Shown one piece after another: positions 19,788 to 28,070 of a stretch of 64,000 nt of DNA (its first letter is position 1; each line of letters opens with the position of its first letter). Source of the stretch: Bacillus sp. NTK071 (GTDB lineage Bacteria > Bacillota > Bacilli > Bacillales > Guptibacillaceae). The stretch is from NCBI RefSeq assembly GCF_017303315.1, contig NZ_JAFKOI010000002.1, positions 465,396 to 529,395 of the forward strand, given 5' to 3'. A program made the translations under genes and the position numbers. The notes under the pieces are model-generated. The model was not told where the DNA came from. It was given only the letters and a program-made list of their open reading frames with translations, and did no database searches.

Positions 19788-20333
19788 ATGGGACAAGAAG
19801 GCACAAAAATACTTGGAGAAAACAGAAGGCTACTCATATTACAATGGTTAAAAGAGAGCGATAAACCATTAACCGGAAGTGATTTATCCAAACGTACAAA
19901 CGTAAGTCGACAGGTTATCGTCCAGGATATTTCATTATTAAAAGCAAGAAATGAACCAATTATTGCTACCTCACAGGGGTATATCATATTTGATGCAGAG
20001 AGAAAAGAATCACGAATCGAACAGGTTGTTGCCTGTCAGCACTCACCAGATGACACTAAAAATGAACTATATACAATTGTAGATAATGGAGGAGCTGTTA
20101 AAGATGTTACAGTCGAGCATCCCCTTTACGGTGACCTTACTGCTTCCCTTTTTGTAAGTAATCGCCTTGAAGCTGATCAATTTCTCGCGAAGCTTTCTGT
20201 AACAAATGCATCACTCCTCTCCGAGCTCACATCAGGTGTCCATCTTCATACCATTGAAGCGAGCTCTCAATCACAGCTTAAAGCCGTTTGTCGCGCATTA
20301 AAGGAACAAGGATTTCTTTTAGAACAAGACTAG
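19788..20333 (+). CDS. niaR: NiaR, NAD biosynthesis transcription repressor
   Basis: A 181-residue repressor with an N-terminal winged helix (LLILQWLKESDKPLTGSDL, then NVSRQVIVQDISLL) and a C-terminal 3H domain containing conserved histidines (ACQHSPD, TVEHPLYGDL, GVHLHTIEA) that bind metal and nicotinic acid. It should repress nadBCA and nifS, and niacin transport genes elsewhere. GAAAGGGG lies upstream of the ATG. The gene order nifS-niaR is that of B. subtilis (nifS-yrxA). Confidence 0.93.
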   Translation: MGQEGTKILGENRRLLILQWLKESDKPLTGSDLSKRTNVSRQVIVQDISLLKARNEPIIATSQGYIIFDAERKESRIEQVVACQHSPDDTKNELYTIVDNGGAVKDVTVEHPLYGDLTASLFVSNRLEADQFLAKLSVTNASLLSELTSGVHLHTIEASSQSQLKAVCRALKEQGFLLEQD

Positions 20334-20338
20334 AAAAA

Positions 20339-20365
20339 AAGAACGGCGGATGATCCGCCGTTCTT
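20339..20365. terminator. Bidirectional terminator between niaR and pheA
   Basis: AAGAACGGCGGA (20339-20350) pairs perfectly with TCCGCCGTTCTT (20354-20365) around TGA, with an A tract on the left. The two genes converge here. Confidence 0.9.
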
Positions 20366-20382
20366 ACTTATTTCTATTTTAT

Positions 20383-21255
20383 TTAGTGCGAATCTTGTCC
20401 ATTAACAACGAAGCACGGATACTCCCCGAGCACAGATATCCCAATTCCAAGCGCTTGTATTTCCTCCATTACGCCTTTGAGAAGAACATCACGGTTCGGT
20501 CGCTCAACGTCAATAATAAAGAAATAATTACCAAGACCAGTCTTCATCGGCCTTGACTCAATCTTCGTTAAGTTAAGGTTTCGCCAAGCAAATGCCGCTA
20601 ATACTTGATGAAGGGCTCCTGGATAGTCTGATGGAAGTATGATTTTATACGTAACTCGGTCTTCTCTAAATAGCGGTGTACGCGGAAGAGCTTTTGGTGT
20701 TCTATGTAGAACGAGAAATCGCGTATCGTTATCTTCCGTATCATGAATGTTGGACTTTGCAATCGCTAATCCGTATTTCTCAGCTGCAAGCTCATTCCCT
20801 ATCGCAGCTTGCTCTATATTCCTATCACTTTGAACATATTCAGCAGCTGCACTTGTCGATGCTGCATTGCTAAGTTCTGCTTCTGGTAGTTCTTTCTGAA
20901 GAAATACATGGCATTGTGCAATGGCATGAGGATGTGACAGCACACGTTTCACTCGTCTCCAGTCACTCTGCTCGGGATGGATTAAAAGGTGCTGTCGAAT
21001 TGGCAAAACAAGCTCTCCAACGATGGGAAGCGATACTTGTTGAGAAAGAAGATCAAGCGTCATGTTGACTGATCCTTCAATGGTATTCTCTAGTGGAACT
21101 ACACCATAATCAACTTCCCCATTTTCTACAGCTTCCAGGCAAGCGCGAATTGTTGGAAAAGGAATTCGCTCCTGCTCTTGAAAAAGCGTTTTTGTCGCAA
21201 TTTCTGTGAATGTTCCTTCAGGTCCTAGAAATCCTATCTTTTTTTGAGTATCCAT
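20383..21255 (-). CDS. pheA: Prephenate dehydratase
   Basis: PheA converts prephenate to phenylpyruvate in phenylalanine synthesis. The 290-residue protein starts IGFLGPEGTFTE, carries the catalytic threonine in DNDTRFLVL, and ends with an ACT domain (VTYKIILPSDYPGALHQVL, then the phenylalanine-binding ESRP motif in LTKIESRPMKTG), so it is probably feedback-inhibited by phenylalanine. It lies nine bases downstream of pheB. Confidence 0.97.
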   Translation of the reverse strand: MDTQKKIGFLGPEGTFTEIATKTLFQEQERIPFPTIRACLEAVENGEVDYGVVPLENTIEGSVNMTLDLLSQQVSLPIVGELVLPIRQHLLIHPEQSDWRRVKRVLSHPHAIAQCHVFLQKELPEAELSNAASTSAAAEYVQSDRNIEQAAIGNELAAEKYGLAIAKSNIHDTEDNDTRFLVLHRTPKALPRTPLFREDRVTYKIILPSDYPGALHQVLAAFAWRNLNLTKIESRPMKTGLGNYFFIIDVERPNRDVLLKGVMEEIQALGIGISVLGEYPCFVVNGQDSH

Positions 21256-21264
21256 CTTTTCCCC

Positions 21265-21714
21265 CTATGCTCCCGATCCGATGATTTCAGCATTGTTCAC
21301 TGCTTCAATTTCTTTTATTCTCTCAAGTAAACTGCTTAGTTTAAGATTTGATTCGCCAATTTCCATTGTTAAAATAACCGTCGCATAGCCCTGGAGGGGA
21401 ATCGTCTGGTTGATTGTTAGTAAGTTGCAACCGAGCGAAGCCACCGTGCTAAGCACCCTCGAAAGGGCTCCAGAACGATCTTCCAGATGAACAGAAAGCG
21501 TTACAATCTGTTCAATAATCATAGTATGGAACGGCAGGATTGTATCACGGTATTTGTAAAATGCACTTCGACTGACTCCAACTTGATCAATCGCTTCTCG
21601 GACTGACTCAACCGTTCCACTCTCAAGCAGTAGCTTAGCTTCAAGCGTTTTCAACATTGAGTCAGATAATACATCTTCACGAACGAGATAGAAATTCTTG
21701 TCTTCTTTGCTCAT
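21265..21714 (-). CDS. pheB: ACT domain protein PheB/ThrR
   Basis: A 149-residue protein similar to B. subtilis PheB (YszB), which has an N-terminal helical, probably DNA-binding part (FYLVREDVLSDSMLKTLEAK, then GVSRSAFYKYRDTILPF) and a C-terminal ACT domain (HLEDRSGALSRVLSTVASL). Related proteins have been described as threonine biosynthesis repressors (ThrR). It ends IIGSGA like the B. subtilis protein. GAGGTGAGGGG precedes the ATG at 21714. It lies between obg and pheA, as in B. subtilis. Confidence 0.9.
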   Translation of the reverse strand: MSKEDKNFYLVREDVLSDSMLKTLEAKLLLESGTVESVREAIDQVGVSRSAFYKYRDTILPFHTMIIEQIVTLSVHLEDRSGALSRVLSTVASLGCNLLTINQTIPLQGYATVILTMEIGESNLKLSSLLERIKEIEAVNNAEIIGSGA

Positions 21715-21798
21715 TCTTCCCCTCACCTCTATCGTGGCCAGCTACTGGCCATTTAATTTCAGATGGATTTCGTCCTTCACTTCTATGTAATGACAAAA

Positions 21799-21826
21799 AA
21801 GACCGCCCTCTCTTAAGGACAGTCTT
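21799..21826 (-). terminator. Terminator downstream of obg
   Basis: AAGACCGCCCT (21799-21809) and AGGACAGTCTT (21816-21826) pair. The two C/A mismatches on the plus strand become G-U wobbles in the minus-strand RNA, followed by a T6 run, so it works as a terminator for the obg transcript. Confidence 0.8.
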
Positions 21827-21835
21827 CTCCGTTCA

Positions 21836-23119
21836 TCAGTCTACGAACTCAAATTCGAACTCCAGAATTCGAACCGCATCTCCATCTTCAGCTCCACGCT
21901 CTCTTAGCGCATCATCAATTCCTAAGCTACGCATTTGTTGCGCGAATCTTTTGACGTTGTCTTCTCGGTTAAAGTCTGTCATCTTGAATAGCTTTTCAAT
22001 TCGAGGTCCATTGACAACAAATGTTCCATCACTGTCACGCGTCACAAAGAATTCTGGTGCACCTTTTTCATGACGATACATCACACGTGTTTCTTCTTCT
22101 TTATCTTCATCAAGAGGGAATTCAGGCGTTGTTTCAAGCTTGTCTGCAATCTCAAACAAAACTTCCTGAACACCCTGTCGTGTTACAGCAGAAATCGGAT
22201 AGATCGGGAAATCATCTTCGAGTTTTTCTCTAAAGATTTCAAGGTTCTCCTCAGAATCTGGAAGGTCCATTTTATTGGCAACAATAATCTGTGGACGCTC
22301 CATCAGACGCATTTTATACTGCTTTAACTCATCATTAATTTTTAAATAGTCCTCGTAAGGGTCGCGCCCTTCCATTCCAGACATATCAATAACGTGTACG
22401 ATAACACGTGTACGCTCGATATGGCGAAGGAACTGATGTCCAAGCCCCACACCCTCGTGTGCGCCTTCAATTAGTCCTGGAAGATCTGCCATCACGAAGC
22501 TACGATTATCTTTCGTATCAACCACACCTAAATTCGGTGCAATCGTTGTAAAGTGATACGCTGCGATCTTGGGTTTAGCTGCAGATACAACAGAAAGAAG
22601 CGTTGATTTACCTACACTAGGAAATCCAACTAAGCCAACGTCAGCAAGAACTTTAAGTTCTAGCGTAACATCTTTCTCTTCTCCTGGCTCTCCATTCTCA
22701 GAAAGCTCCGGAGCGGGGTTTGATGGTGATGCAAAACGAGAGTTTCCTCGACCACCGCGGCCACCGCGTGCTACAGTAGCTCTCTGACCATGCTCAGTTA
22801 AGTCAGCAATCACTTCTCCACTTTCTGCATTGGAAACAATTGTACCAGGTGGAACCTTAACAACCATATCCTCTGCATTACGACCATGCTGATTCTTCGA
22901 GCGACCATGCTCACCCGTTTTGGCTTTAAAATGACGATTGTAACGGAAGTCCATAAGCGTACGAAGACCTTCTTCTACTTCGAAAATGACGCTTGCGCCT
23001 TTTCCTCCGTCTCCACCCGCTGGGCCACCATCCGGTACATACTTCTCACGACGGAATGCAACCATACCATTACCGCCATCGCCTGCTTTTACAAATACTT
23101 TGACCTGATCTACAAACAT
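21836..23119 (-). CDS. obg: Obg family GTPase
   Basis: Obg is an essential ribosome-associated GTPase linked to 50S assembly, stress response and sporulation initiation. The 427-residue protein has the glycine-rich Obg fold ([39 protein letters not shown]), the G domain with [25 protein letters not shown] and NKMD, and a C-terminal OCT domain ending in an acidic tail. GAGGTGAAAGA precedes the ATG. It lies nine bases downstream of spo0B. Confidence 0.98.
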   Translation of the reverse strand: MFVDQVKVFVKAGDGGNGMVAFRREKYVPDGGPAGGDGGKGASVIFEVEEGLRTLMDFRYNRHFKAKTGEHGRSKNQHGRNAEDMVVKVPPGTIVSNAESGEVIADLTEHGQRATVARGGRGGRGNSRFASPSNPAPELSENGEPGEEKDVTLELKVLADVGLVGFPSVGKSTLLSVVSAAKPKIAAYHFTTIAPNLGVVDTKDNRSFVMADLPGLIEGAHEGVGLGHQFLRHIERTRVIVHVIDMSGMEGRDPYEDYLKINDELKQYKMRLMERPQIIVANKMDLPDSEENLEIFREKLEDDFPIYPISAVTRQGVQEVLFEIADKLETTPEFPLDEDKEEETRVMYRHEKGAPEFFVTRDSDGTFVVNGPRIEKLFKMTDFNREDNVKRFAQQMRSLGIDDALRERGAEDGDAVRILEFEFEFVD

Positions 23120-23128
23120 TCTTTCACC

Positions 23129-23662
23129 TCATTTAATCAAAAACGTGCTAACTAGCTCCTGATTATTTTGCTCTAATTCAATCAATTTAGCGCTTTTCAC
23201 ATCAGGATTTTCGAACGCCAGCTTGAGCTTGTTTTGATCGGAAACTTCACCTTGAAAATCAAAAACAAGATGAATTTCTTCATGGTACAACTGAAGCGTC
23301 AATAGTAAGTGATGATCTGTTGGTATTTCTACCATTGAATCAAGCACTTCTATGCATTGAGTTAACAACTCAACTAAATCAGCTTCATAAGCGGAAATAT
23401 CATACTCGTCCCCGATCACTTCAAAATCCAACTGAAATAAATGGCTACACCAGTTAAACGTTAATATATATTCTGCAAGTTTCGGAGCATTTAAATTCGA
23501 TAATTTTGCTTCCTGTCTCGACTGGATAATAATTTCTTCAATAATTTCCTTTGCCCTGTCCACGTGATCCAGTGCAAGGTTGCCTTTGATCAACTGCAAA
23601 CGATTTAACCAATCATGACGAGAATGGCGCAGAACGTCAAAGGTATTCCACTTTTTAGACAT
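23129..23662 (-). CDS. spo0B: Spo0B sporulation phosphotransferase
   Basis: Spo0B passes phosphate from Spo0F to Spo0A in the sporulation phosphorelay. The 177-residue protein has the phosphoaccepting helix with LRHSRHDWLNRLQLIKGNL; H16 corresponds to the active histidine (H30) of B. subtilis Spo0B. The rest is a degenerate kinase-like fold lacking ATP-binding motifs, as expected. GGGAG lies seven bases before the ATG. Confidence 0.93.
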   Translation of the reverse strand: MSKKWNTFDVLRHSRHDWLNRLQLIKGNLALDHVDRAKEIIEEIIIQSRQEAKLSNLNAPKLAEYILTFNWCSHLFQLDFEVIGDEYDISAYEADLVELLTQCIEVLDSMVEIPTDHHLLLTLQLYHEEIHLVFDFQGEVSDQNKLKLAFENPDVKSAKLIELEQNNQELVSTFLIK

Positions 23663-23695
23663 AATTGCACTCCCAATGCTTTAACCATTTCCTTC

Positions 23696-23704
23696 ATTAT
23701 AACA
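23696..23704 (-). promoter_or_regulatory. Extended -10 promoter for spo0B-obg
   Basis: On the minus strand this reads TGTTATAAT, an extended -10 (TGN-TATAAT) about 33 bases before the spo0B start. No good -35 is visible, which suits an extended -10 promoter. It would give spo0B-obg a promoter independent of rplU. Confidence 0.5.
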
Positions 23705-23790
23705 ATATATATAAAGTCTGTATGTTACTTCCCCTAAAAGAAAACAATCTTATGCGAATTATTTGTGCATCGTCATTTGTTTATTCAATA

Positions 23791-23985
23791 GGCTATGTTA
23801 GTGAGCAGTGTTGATTTTTGGCCCATTTACGCCCTGCGGTGACCAATCGCTTCGAGCAAATTCATTTGCTCAGACGATTGGTCACCAAAGGACGACCTTT
23901 CAGCAGAGCTGAAAGGCGAGTGAAACTAAGATTTCACTCGAATGAGCCAAAAATCGAGAAATCAACAATAAGAGCTAACATAGCC
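23791..23985. mobile_element. MITE-like cloverleaf insertion with target duplication
   Basis: A 195-base element with perfect 11-base terminal inverted repeats (GGCTATGTTAG at 23791-23801, CTAACATAGCC at 23975-23985), flanked by an exact 8-base direct repeat ATTCAATA (23783-23790 and 23986-23993). Inner stems continue the pairing (23810-23817 with 23959-23966; 23824-23827 with 23941-23944). Three hairpin arms complete a cloverleaf: 23838-23849 with 23875-23886, capped by 23854-23860 with 23865-23871; 23896-23904 with 23908-23916; 23917-23925 with 23932-23940. No coding capacity. It lies between spo0B and rpmA, adjacent genes in B. subtilis. Confidence 0.88.
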
Positions 23986-24007
23986 ATTCAATAAAAACCA
24001 TTATATC

Positions 24008-24039
24008 AAAAAACTCTAACCGTTCGGTTAGAGTTTTTC
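24008..24039 (-). terminator. Terminator downstream of rpmA
   Basis: AAACTCTAACCG (24011-24022) pairs perfectly with CGGTTAGAGTTT (24025-24036) around TT; on the minus strand it ends in TTTTTTGATA. It separates rplU-prp-rpmA from spo0B-obg. Confidence 0.88.
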
Positions 24040-24048
24040 TTAAGCTGC

Positions 24049-24339
24049 TTATGCTTCTTTGGCAACTGGATATACACTTACTTGTTTACGGTCACGTCCA
24101 AGACGCTCGAATTTAACGACGCCATCGATTTTCGCATATAGAGTGTCGTCTCCACCGCGGCCAACGTTTGCTCCAGGGTAGATCTTAGTTCCGCGTTGAC
24201 GGAAAAGAATTGAACCGCCGGATACGAACTCGCCGTCTGCGCTCTTCGCGCCAAGACGCTTGGAGATTGAATCACGGCCGTTTTTTGTACTACCTACACC
24301 CTTTTTCGATGCGAAAAACTGTAGATTCATTTTCAACAT
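24049..24339 (-). CDS. rpmA: 50S ribosomal protein L27
   Basis: The 96-residue L27 precursor starts [21 protein letters not shown] (the part after FF is mature L27). The N-terminal extension ending in LQFF is the Firmicute type that must be removed by the Prp protease, whose gene lies immediately upstream. AGGAGGTGGG precedes the ATG at 24339. L27 reaches into the peptidyl transferase centre, and its N-terminus must be free to do so. Confidence 0.97.
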   Translation of the reverse strand: MLKMNLQFFASKKGVGSTKNGRDSISKRLGAKSADGEFVSGGSILFRQRGTKIYPGANVGRGGDDTLYAKIDGVVKFERLGRDRKQVSVYPVAKEA

Positions 24340-24352
24340 ATTGTCCCACCTC

Positions 24353-24685
24353 CTATGTGTGAGTAATTTGGATATGCTTGCCGTATTCTTCGGCAATTGC
24401 TGAAATGGAAACTTCCATTCCTTGAAGGAGAAGCTGGATATTCTCATCCGTACGCTGATCCAGACGAGCTGGAACGGTACAGCTGAGATAGCCACCTTCA
24501 TCCTCCATGTCAACTATGAGATGTACATCGCAAAGGGATTCAATCGCGTTCACTGTCCCAATCGACACGGCAGAAACACCTGCGCATACTAAGTCATAGC
24601 CGTACGGGCCAGACTCAGCGTGTCCAGATAGAGAAAATGAAATAATGCGATTGTCAGAATCGCGCTTCAAGTTGAAACGTATCAT
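24353..24685 (-). CDS. prp: Ribosomal-processing cysteine protease Prp
   Basis: Prp (YsxB) cleaves the N-terminal extension of L27. The 110-residue protein has the catalytic histidine H22 ([19 protein letters not shown]) and cysteine C34, the same positions as in Staphylococcus aureus Prp. It lies between rplU and rpmA, the standard arrangement, 13 bases upstream of the rpmA start. Confidence 0.95.
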   Translation of the reverse strand: MIRFNLKRDSDNRIISFSLSGHAESGPYGYDLVCAGVSAVSIGTVNAIESLCDVHLIVDMEDEGGYLSCTVPARLDQRTDENIQLLLQGMEVSISAIAEEYGKHIQITHT

Positions 24686-24696
24686 CGTTGATATCC

Positions 24697-25005
24697 TTAA
24701 GCGTTAATTTTGTCGATAACTACTTTAGTGTAAGGTTGACGGTGTCCTTGCTTACGACGGTAGTTTTTCTTAGGCTTATATTTATAAACCGTAATTTTCT
24801 TACCTTTACCGTGCTTGTCAACTTTACCAGTTACAGTAGCGCCTTCTAGCATTGGAGAACCAACTTTAATGTCATCTCCACCTACCATTAGCACACGGTC
24901 AAAAGTAACCGTTTCACCAGCTTCAGTGTTAAGAAGCTCGATGTAGATTTCTTGACCTTCAGTAACCTTGATTTGTTTACCACCAGTTTCAATAATTGCG
25001 TACAT
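24697..25005 (-). CDS. rplU: 50S ribosomal protein L21
   Basis: The 102-residue protein starts [18 protein letters not shown] and ends with [20 protein letters not shown], both diagnostic of L21. GGAGGTGCACGTA precedes the ATG at 25005. It is first in the rplU-prp-rpmA operon and is preceded by an L21 leader RNA, through which L21 is thought to regulate its own synthesis. Confidence 0.98.
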   Translation of the reverse strand: MYAIIETGGKQIKVTEGQEIYIELLNTEAGETVTFDRVLMVGGDDIKVGSPMLEGATVTGKVDKHGKGKKITVYKYKPKKNYRRKQGHRQPYTKVVIDKINA

Positions 25006-25017
25006 TACGTGCACCTC

Positions 25018-25115
25018 CTCTAATACTAAGACTCGCCATTGCAGGTGCTAGAAACTAGCTTAAAAACCTGTTCTTGAGCGGTTGTAGCTCTTTGGGTGCT
25101 TCCAAACGAACTAAC
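25018..25115 (-). ncRNA. L21 leader (autoregulatory mRNA leader)
   Basis: The untranslated leader of rplU contains two hairpins: GAGC/GCTC at 25076-25090, and CAGGT/ACCTG (25042-25046 with 25066-25070) capped by GCTAG/CTAGC (25047-25051 with 25055-25059). The position directly before rplU and the two-hairpin layout fit the L21 leader family known in Bacilli. I have not aligned it to the covariance model. Confidence 0.65.
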
Positions 25116-25121
25116 CACTAA

Positions 25122-25151
25122 ATCATACCACAGCTAAAATTATCGTGTCAA
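25122..25151 (-). promoter_or_regulatory. Sigma-A promoter of rplU-prp-rpmA
   Basis: On the minus strand TTGACA (25146-25151) and TATGAT (25122-25127) are separated by 18 bases, close to the vegetative consensus. It lies upstream of the L21 leader. Confidence 0.8.
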
Positions 25152-25181
25152 TGTAATATATACTACTTCTTTTTTCTGTTT

Positions 25182-26330
25182 CTATACAATAGAACTTAGC
25201 GGTAGTCCAGCCTTCTTCCTTTGCATTTCAAAAAGACCGAGCTTTGTAAAGCCCCCTACTTTTAAACGAGGATCTTCTTTTTCCTTGCTCTTAAGTAAAG
25301 TAACTAGCTTCCGTTGATCTTGTTCATCCACTCGAAGGAAGTCTACAACAATCAAGCCACTAATGTTACGGAGTCTTAACTGCCTTGTGATTTCTTCAAT
25401 AGCTAAGACGTTCACTTCATAATGCGTTTGACTCTTCGTTCCGTATTTTGATCCGCCCGTATCCACATCAATAGCCGTTATAGCATTTGTTTCTTCAATA
25501 TGAAGTTTCCCTTTCCCGATTTTAATGGTTTTCTCCATACTTGCTATTGTCTCTTCAAGTTTGCTTACTTTCTTTTGATGGTGTGGAAAAGCGGATACTT
25601 CCACATTATTTTTTAGAAAAGGCAGGAATTCTTCAATCGAAGAAGCGGAATTGGAAACAATACCTGTGACACGCTGCAAAGGAAAGACCTTGCTAACTTG
25701 TTCACTTAAACCTTTTGCTTTCTTGATTGTGAATGGAGCTCGTTTGGTAGACGCTTTCTCCACAAAACATTGCCATTTTTTTCGATGATGTTGAAGCTCA
25801 GTATACAATTGCTCTTCATCCACGTAGCCTGCGCTTGTCCTAAAAATAAGACCTTCTTGTTCAATACAATGCGTTTTGGCAAAGGCTAGTAGCTCTTCCC
25901 GTTTCAGATGAAGCTGTTTTGAAACCGCTGAATAACCAGCATAAGGCATGTAAACAAGCGTCTCTCCAGTAAACGTTACTAGCTCGGTAACAATTGGTCC
26001 TTTACGGTTGACACCCTGATGCTTCACCTGAACAAGTATAGCCTGTCCTTCCTCAAGACATTCAGAAACAGCCGGTTGCACTCCTCCGGCTGTCTTCCGA
26101 TATTGAGCTAGCGCTAGTTCATTTCCATTAAGTAATCCTGGCTTTCCACGTCCAAGAGAAATGAATGCCGCGCTTTTTCCGTCCAAAACGGCAGACACTT
26201 TCCCAAGGATTACATCACCTTGCACTGGTTTATTATCATTTATTTGTTCAAGCCAAATATCCGTAATTTCGTTATCTATTTCAATTGCGGCTGCACGCCA
26301 CTCTTTCTTTTCAAGGACAATTAATTGCAT
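25182..26330 (-). CDS. Ribonuclease E/G-like protein, short form
   Basis: A 382-residue homologue of RNase E/G, an endonuclease of mRNA and rRNA maturation absent from B. subtilis. It has an S1-like start (GDVILGKVSAVLDGKSAAFI) and the DNase I-like catalytic core: D288 in AIDVDTGG and D330 in GLIVVDFLRV. Two features are odd. The usual AIDVNTG is AIDVDTG, so the metal-site asparagine is D290. The protein ends just after FTKLGLFEMQRKK, lacking the CxxC zinc-link and the small C-terminal domain of full-length enzymes. Activity and oligomeric state are therefore uncertain. It lies between spoIVFB and rplU. Confidence 0.85.
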   Translation of the reverse strand: MQLIVLEKKEWRAAAIEIDNEITDIWLEQINDNKPVQGDVILGKVSAVLDGKSAAFISLGRGKPGLLNGNELALAQYRKTAGGVQPAVSECLEEGQAILVQVKHQGVNRKGPIVTELVTFTGETLVYMPYAGYSAVSKQLHLKREELLAFAKTHCIEQEGLIFRTSAGYVDEEQLYTELQHHRKKWQCFVEKASTKRAPFTIKKAKGLSEQVSKVFPLQRVTGIVSNSASSIEEFLPFLKNNVEVSAFPHHQKKVSKLEETIASMEKTIKIGKGKLHIEETNAITAIDVDTGGSKYGTKSQTHYEVNVLAIEEITRQLRLRNISGLIVVDFLRVDEQDQRKLVTLLKSKEKEDPRLKVGGFTKLGLFEMQRKKAGLPLSSIV

Positions 26331-26362
26331 AACCGTTCTCCTTTTGCCCGTTTTTCTCTATT

Positions 26363-27187
26363 CTACCGAAATAACGAGCCTACTGCACATCCGATTTGAT
26401 TTTTCTTAAAGTACGCTTCAAGCAATTCGTGTTCATCTGTTTCGACGTTCAGATTCTGTATAAAGATTTGATAATGTTTGCCCCTCGAAAAAGTGGCTAG
26501 AATATCATTTAATTTCATCTCTGGCATAACAGAAAGAACTTGATTCGATCCACGATACTTCTTGGAATATCGTTCAAGCAAAAATCTGAGATAAATATAC
26601 TGATGATGTCTCCACTCTTTAAAATGTGCAACACACAGAAACAAAATAACCATCCATAAATTTAGATGAAGGGGAAAGGCACTAGCTGTCAATATGATAA
26701 GAAGTAGAAGAAAAAACAGTGAAGAACGAATCATTGTACGATGAGCAGCTTTAAAAGGGTAAATTGAGGTATATAAGAGAAAAAGAAGCTTTCCACCATC
26801 GAGCGGCCATATTGGTAATAAATTAAATAGCAGAACCATCATGTTATGGAGCATAAATAGTTCATACATCTCATGCCAAAGCCCCATATAATGAAAAAGT
26901 GTACCGATTCCCATCATCCAGATATGTTGGGCTGGTCCTGCTAGAATAACAACCAGCTCTTCCTTTAAAGGGCGATTCCCGTGTTCATCAACAACTGCAA
27001 CACCACCAAAAGGTAGCAAAATGATTTCATTAACTCGCCACCCGAAATAACGTGCTGCTGATGCATGGCCCACTTCATGGATAAGCACAACTGCGAACAG
27101 CAGCAGCATCTCTCTGAATCTTCCAGTTAGTAGAGAGAGTCCTATTGTCATCCAGAACAATGGATGGATTGTTATGAGACGAAACAT
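26363..27187 (-). CDS. spoIVFB: SpoIVFB intramembrane metalloprotease
   Basis: SpoIVFB is a site-2-type protease that releases sigma-K in the mother cell. The 274-residue protein has the zinc motif HEVGH at residues 37-41, the second metal ligand in NLLPIWPLDGGK (D130), about six membrane segments and a C-terminal CBS-like domain (VMPEMKLNDILATFSRGKH). Length and motifs fit B. subtilis SpoIVFB. It overlaps spoIVFA by one base. Confidence 0.95.
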   Translation of the reverse strand: MFRLITIHPLFWMTIGLSLLTGRFREMLLLFAVVLIHEVGHASAARYFGWRVNEIILLPFGGVAVVDEHGNRPLKEELVVILAGPAQHIWMMGIGTLFHYMGLWHEMYELFMLHNMMVLLFNLLPIWPLDGGKLLFLLYTSIYPFKAAHRTMIRSSLFFLLLLIILTASAFPLHLNLWMVILFLCVAHFKEWRHHQYIYLRFLLERYSKKYRGSNQVLSVMPEMKLNDILATFSRGKHYQIFIQNLNVETDEHELLEAYFKKNQIGCAVGSLFR

Positions 27188-27930
27188 TATTCAATCGGTA
27201 CGACCTGAAGAGGGTCAATAAAGGCTTCGTTCTTCTTTATGGCAAAATAGAAGGTACCTGTTTCCCCGTCTTCAGAGTTCGTCACACTTCCAAGTTTGTC
27301 CTTCGTTTGAACAAAATCATAAAGCGATACATCGATCGAATCCAGCATGCCATACCACGATTCGCTTCCATCGGTATGCTGAACGACCACTGTTTGACCA
27401 GTCCCATCTTTATTCCCTGCATAAGTTACGACCCCAGCATTAATGGCTTCTACCTCTGAGCTTAATACGGTCTCTACCATAATCCCTTTACCTGTCGTCT
27501 CAAAGTCCTCGAGAACCTTTCCACTAGCAGGCAGAGCATATACAGGCTTTTCTCCCGCAGTTGTTGATTCTGGAGCAGTAGGAAAGAGAGCAACTGGATT
27601 CCCAAACTTTCCTTCATACCATTCCTTTACTGTTGCGAACTGAAAATCTTGCACCATTAGATTTGATACGTACCCCTGGATAGGTGCAACTCTCTCACTG
27701 TCTGCTTTAAAAAGAATTCCAGCGCTAAGGAATAAACACGCAGCTATCATCGAACGAATCATGAAACTTTGCTTGTTAAATAGCGGATGAATTTTAACCT
27801 CCGTATCTTGAAACGAGGAGGATGAAACTTTGTCATTCATTCGATCATTGCGCACAACAGAGCGTACAGGCTGGCGCTGTTTTTTCCTAGAATTGAGCCT
27901 TTTTCGAATCTCATCCAGATCGTTCCCCAT
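27187..27930 (-). CDS. spoIVFA: SpoIVFA, regulator of SpoIVFB
   Basis: SpoIVFA holds SpoIVFB inactive with BofA and is cut by SpoIVB. The 247-residue protein has a basic cytosolic N-terminus (LNSRKKQRQPVRSVVRND), one membrane segment at about residues 57-73 and a C-terminal M23/LytM-like domain (TVVVQHTDGSESWYGMLDSI). The metal ligands of active M23 peptidases are not complete, as expected for this regulator. Start behind AAGGGTGAGCA. Confidence 0.92.
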   Translation of the reverse strand: MGNDLDEIRKRLNSRKKQRQPVRSVVRNDRMNDKVSSSSFQDTEVKIHPLFNKQSFMIRSMIAACLFLSAGILFKADSERVAPIQGYVSNLMVQDFQFATVKEWYEGKFGNPVALFPTAPESTTAGEKPVYALPASGKVLEDFETTGKGIMVETVLSSEVEAINAGVVTYAGNKDGTGQTVVVQHTDGSESWYGMLDSIDVSLYDFVQTKDKLGSVTNSEDGETGTFYFAIKKNEAFIDPLQVVPIE

Positions 27931-28051
27931 TGCTCACCCTTCCTTCCTATAAGTAGTATTCAGTTTATGACTTGTCCGGAAGAGTTATGTCTTTTGTAAG
28001 ATAGTAAGGTGACCATTGAGGTAGAACATAAAGAAAGTGAAATTAAAAAAC

Positions 28052-28069
28052 CCCGGCCAATTGGCCGGG
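28052..28069 (-). terminator. Terminator downstream of minD
   Basis: CCCGGCCAA and TTGGCCGGG form a perfect 9-base-pair palindrome. On the minus strand it is followed by a T6 run, immediately after the minD stop. Confidence 0.9.
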
Positions 28070-28070
28070 A

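Noticed and set aside
23791-23985. tRNA-like cloverleaf as a possible tRNA gene.
   Set aside because: At 195 bases, with arms of 9-19 base pairs and no T-loop, anticodon layout or CCA, it does not fit a tRNA; target duplication marks it as an insertion.
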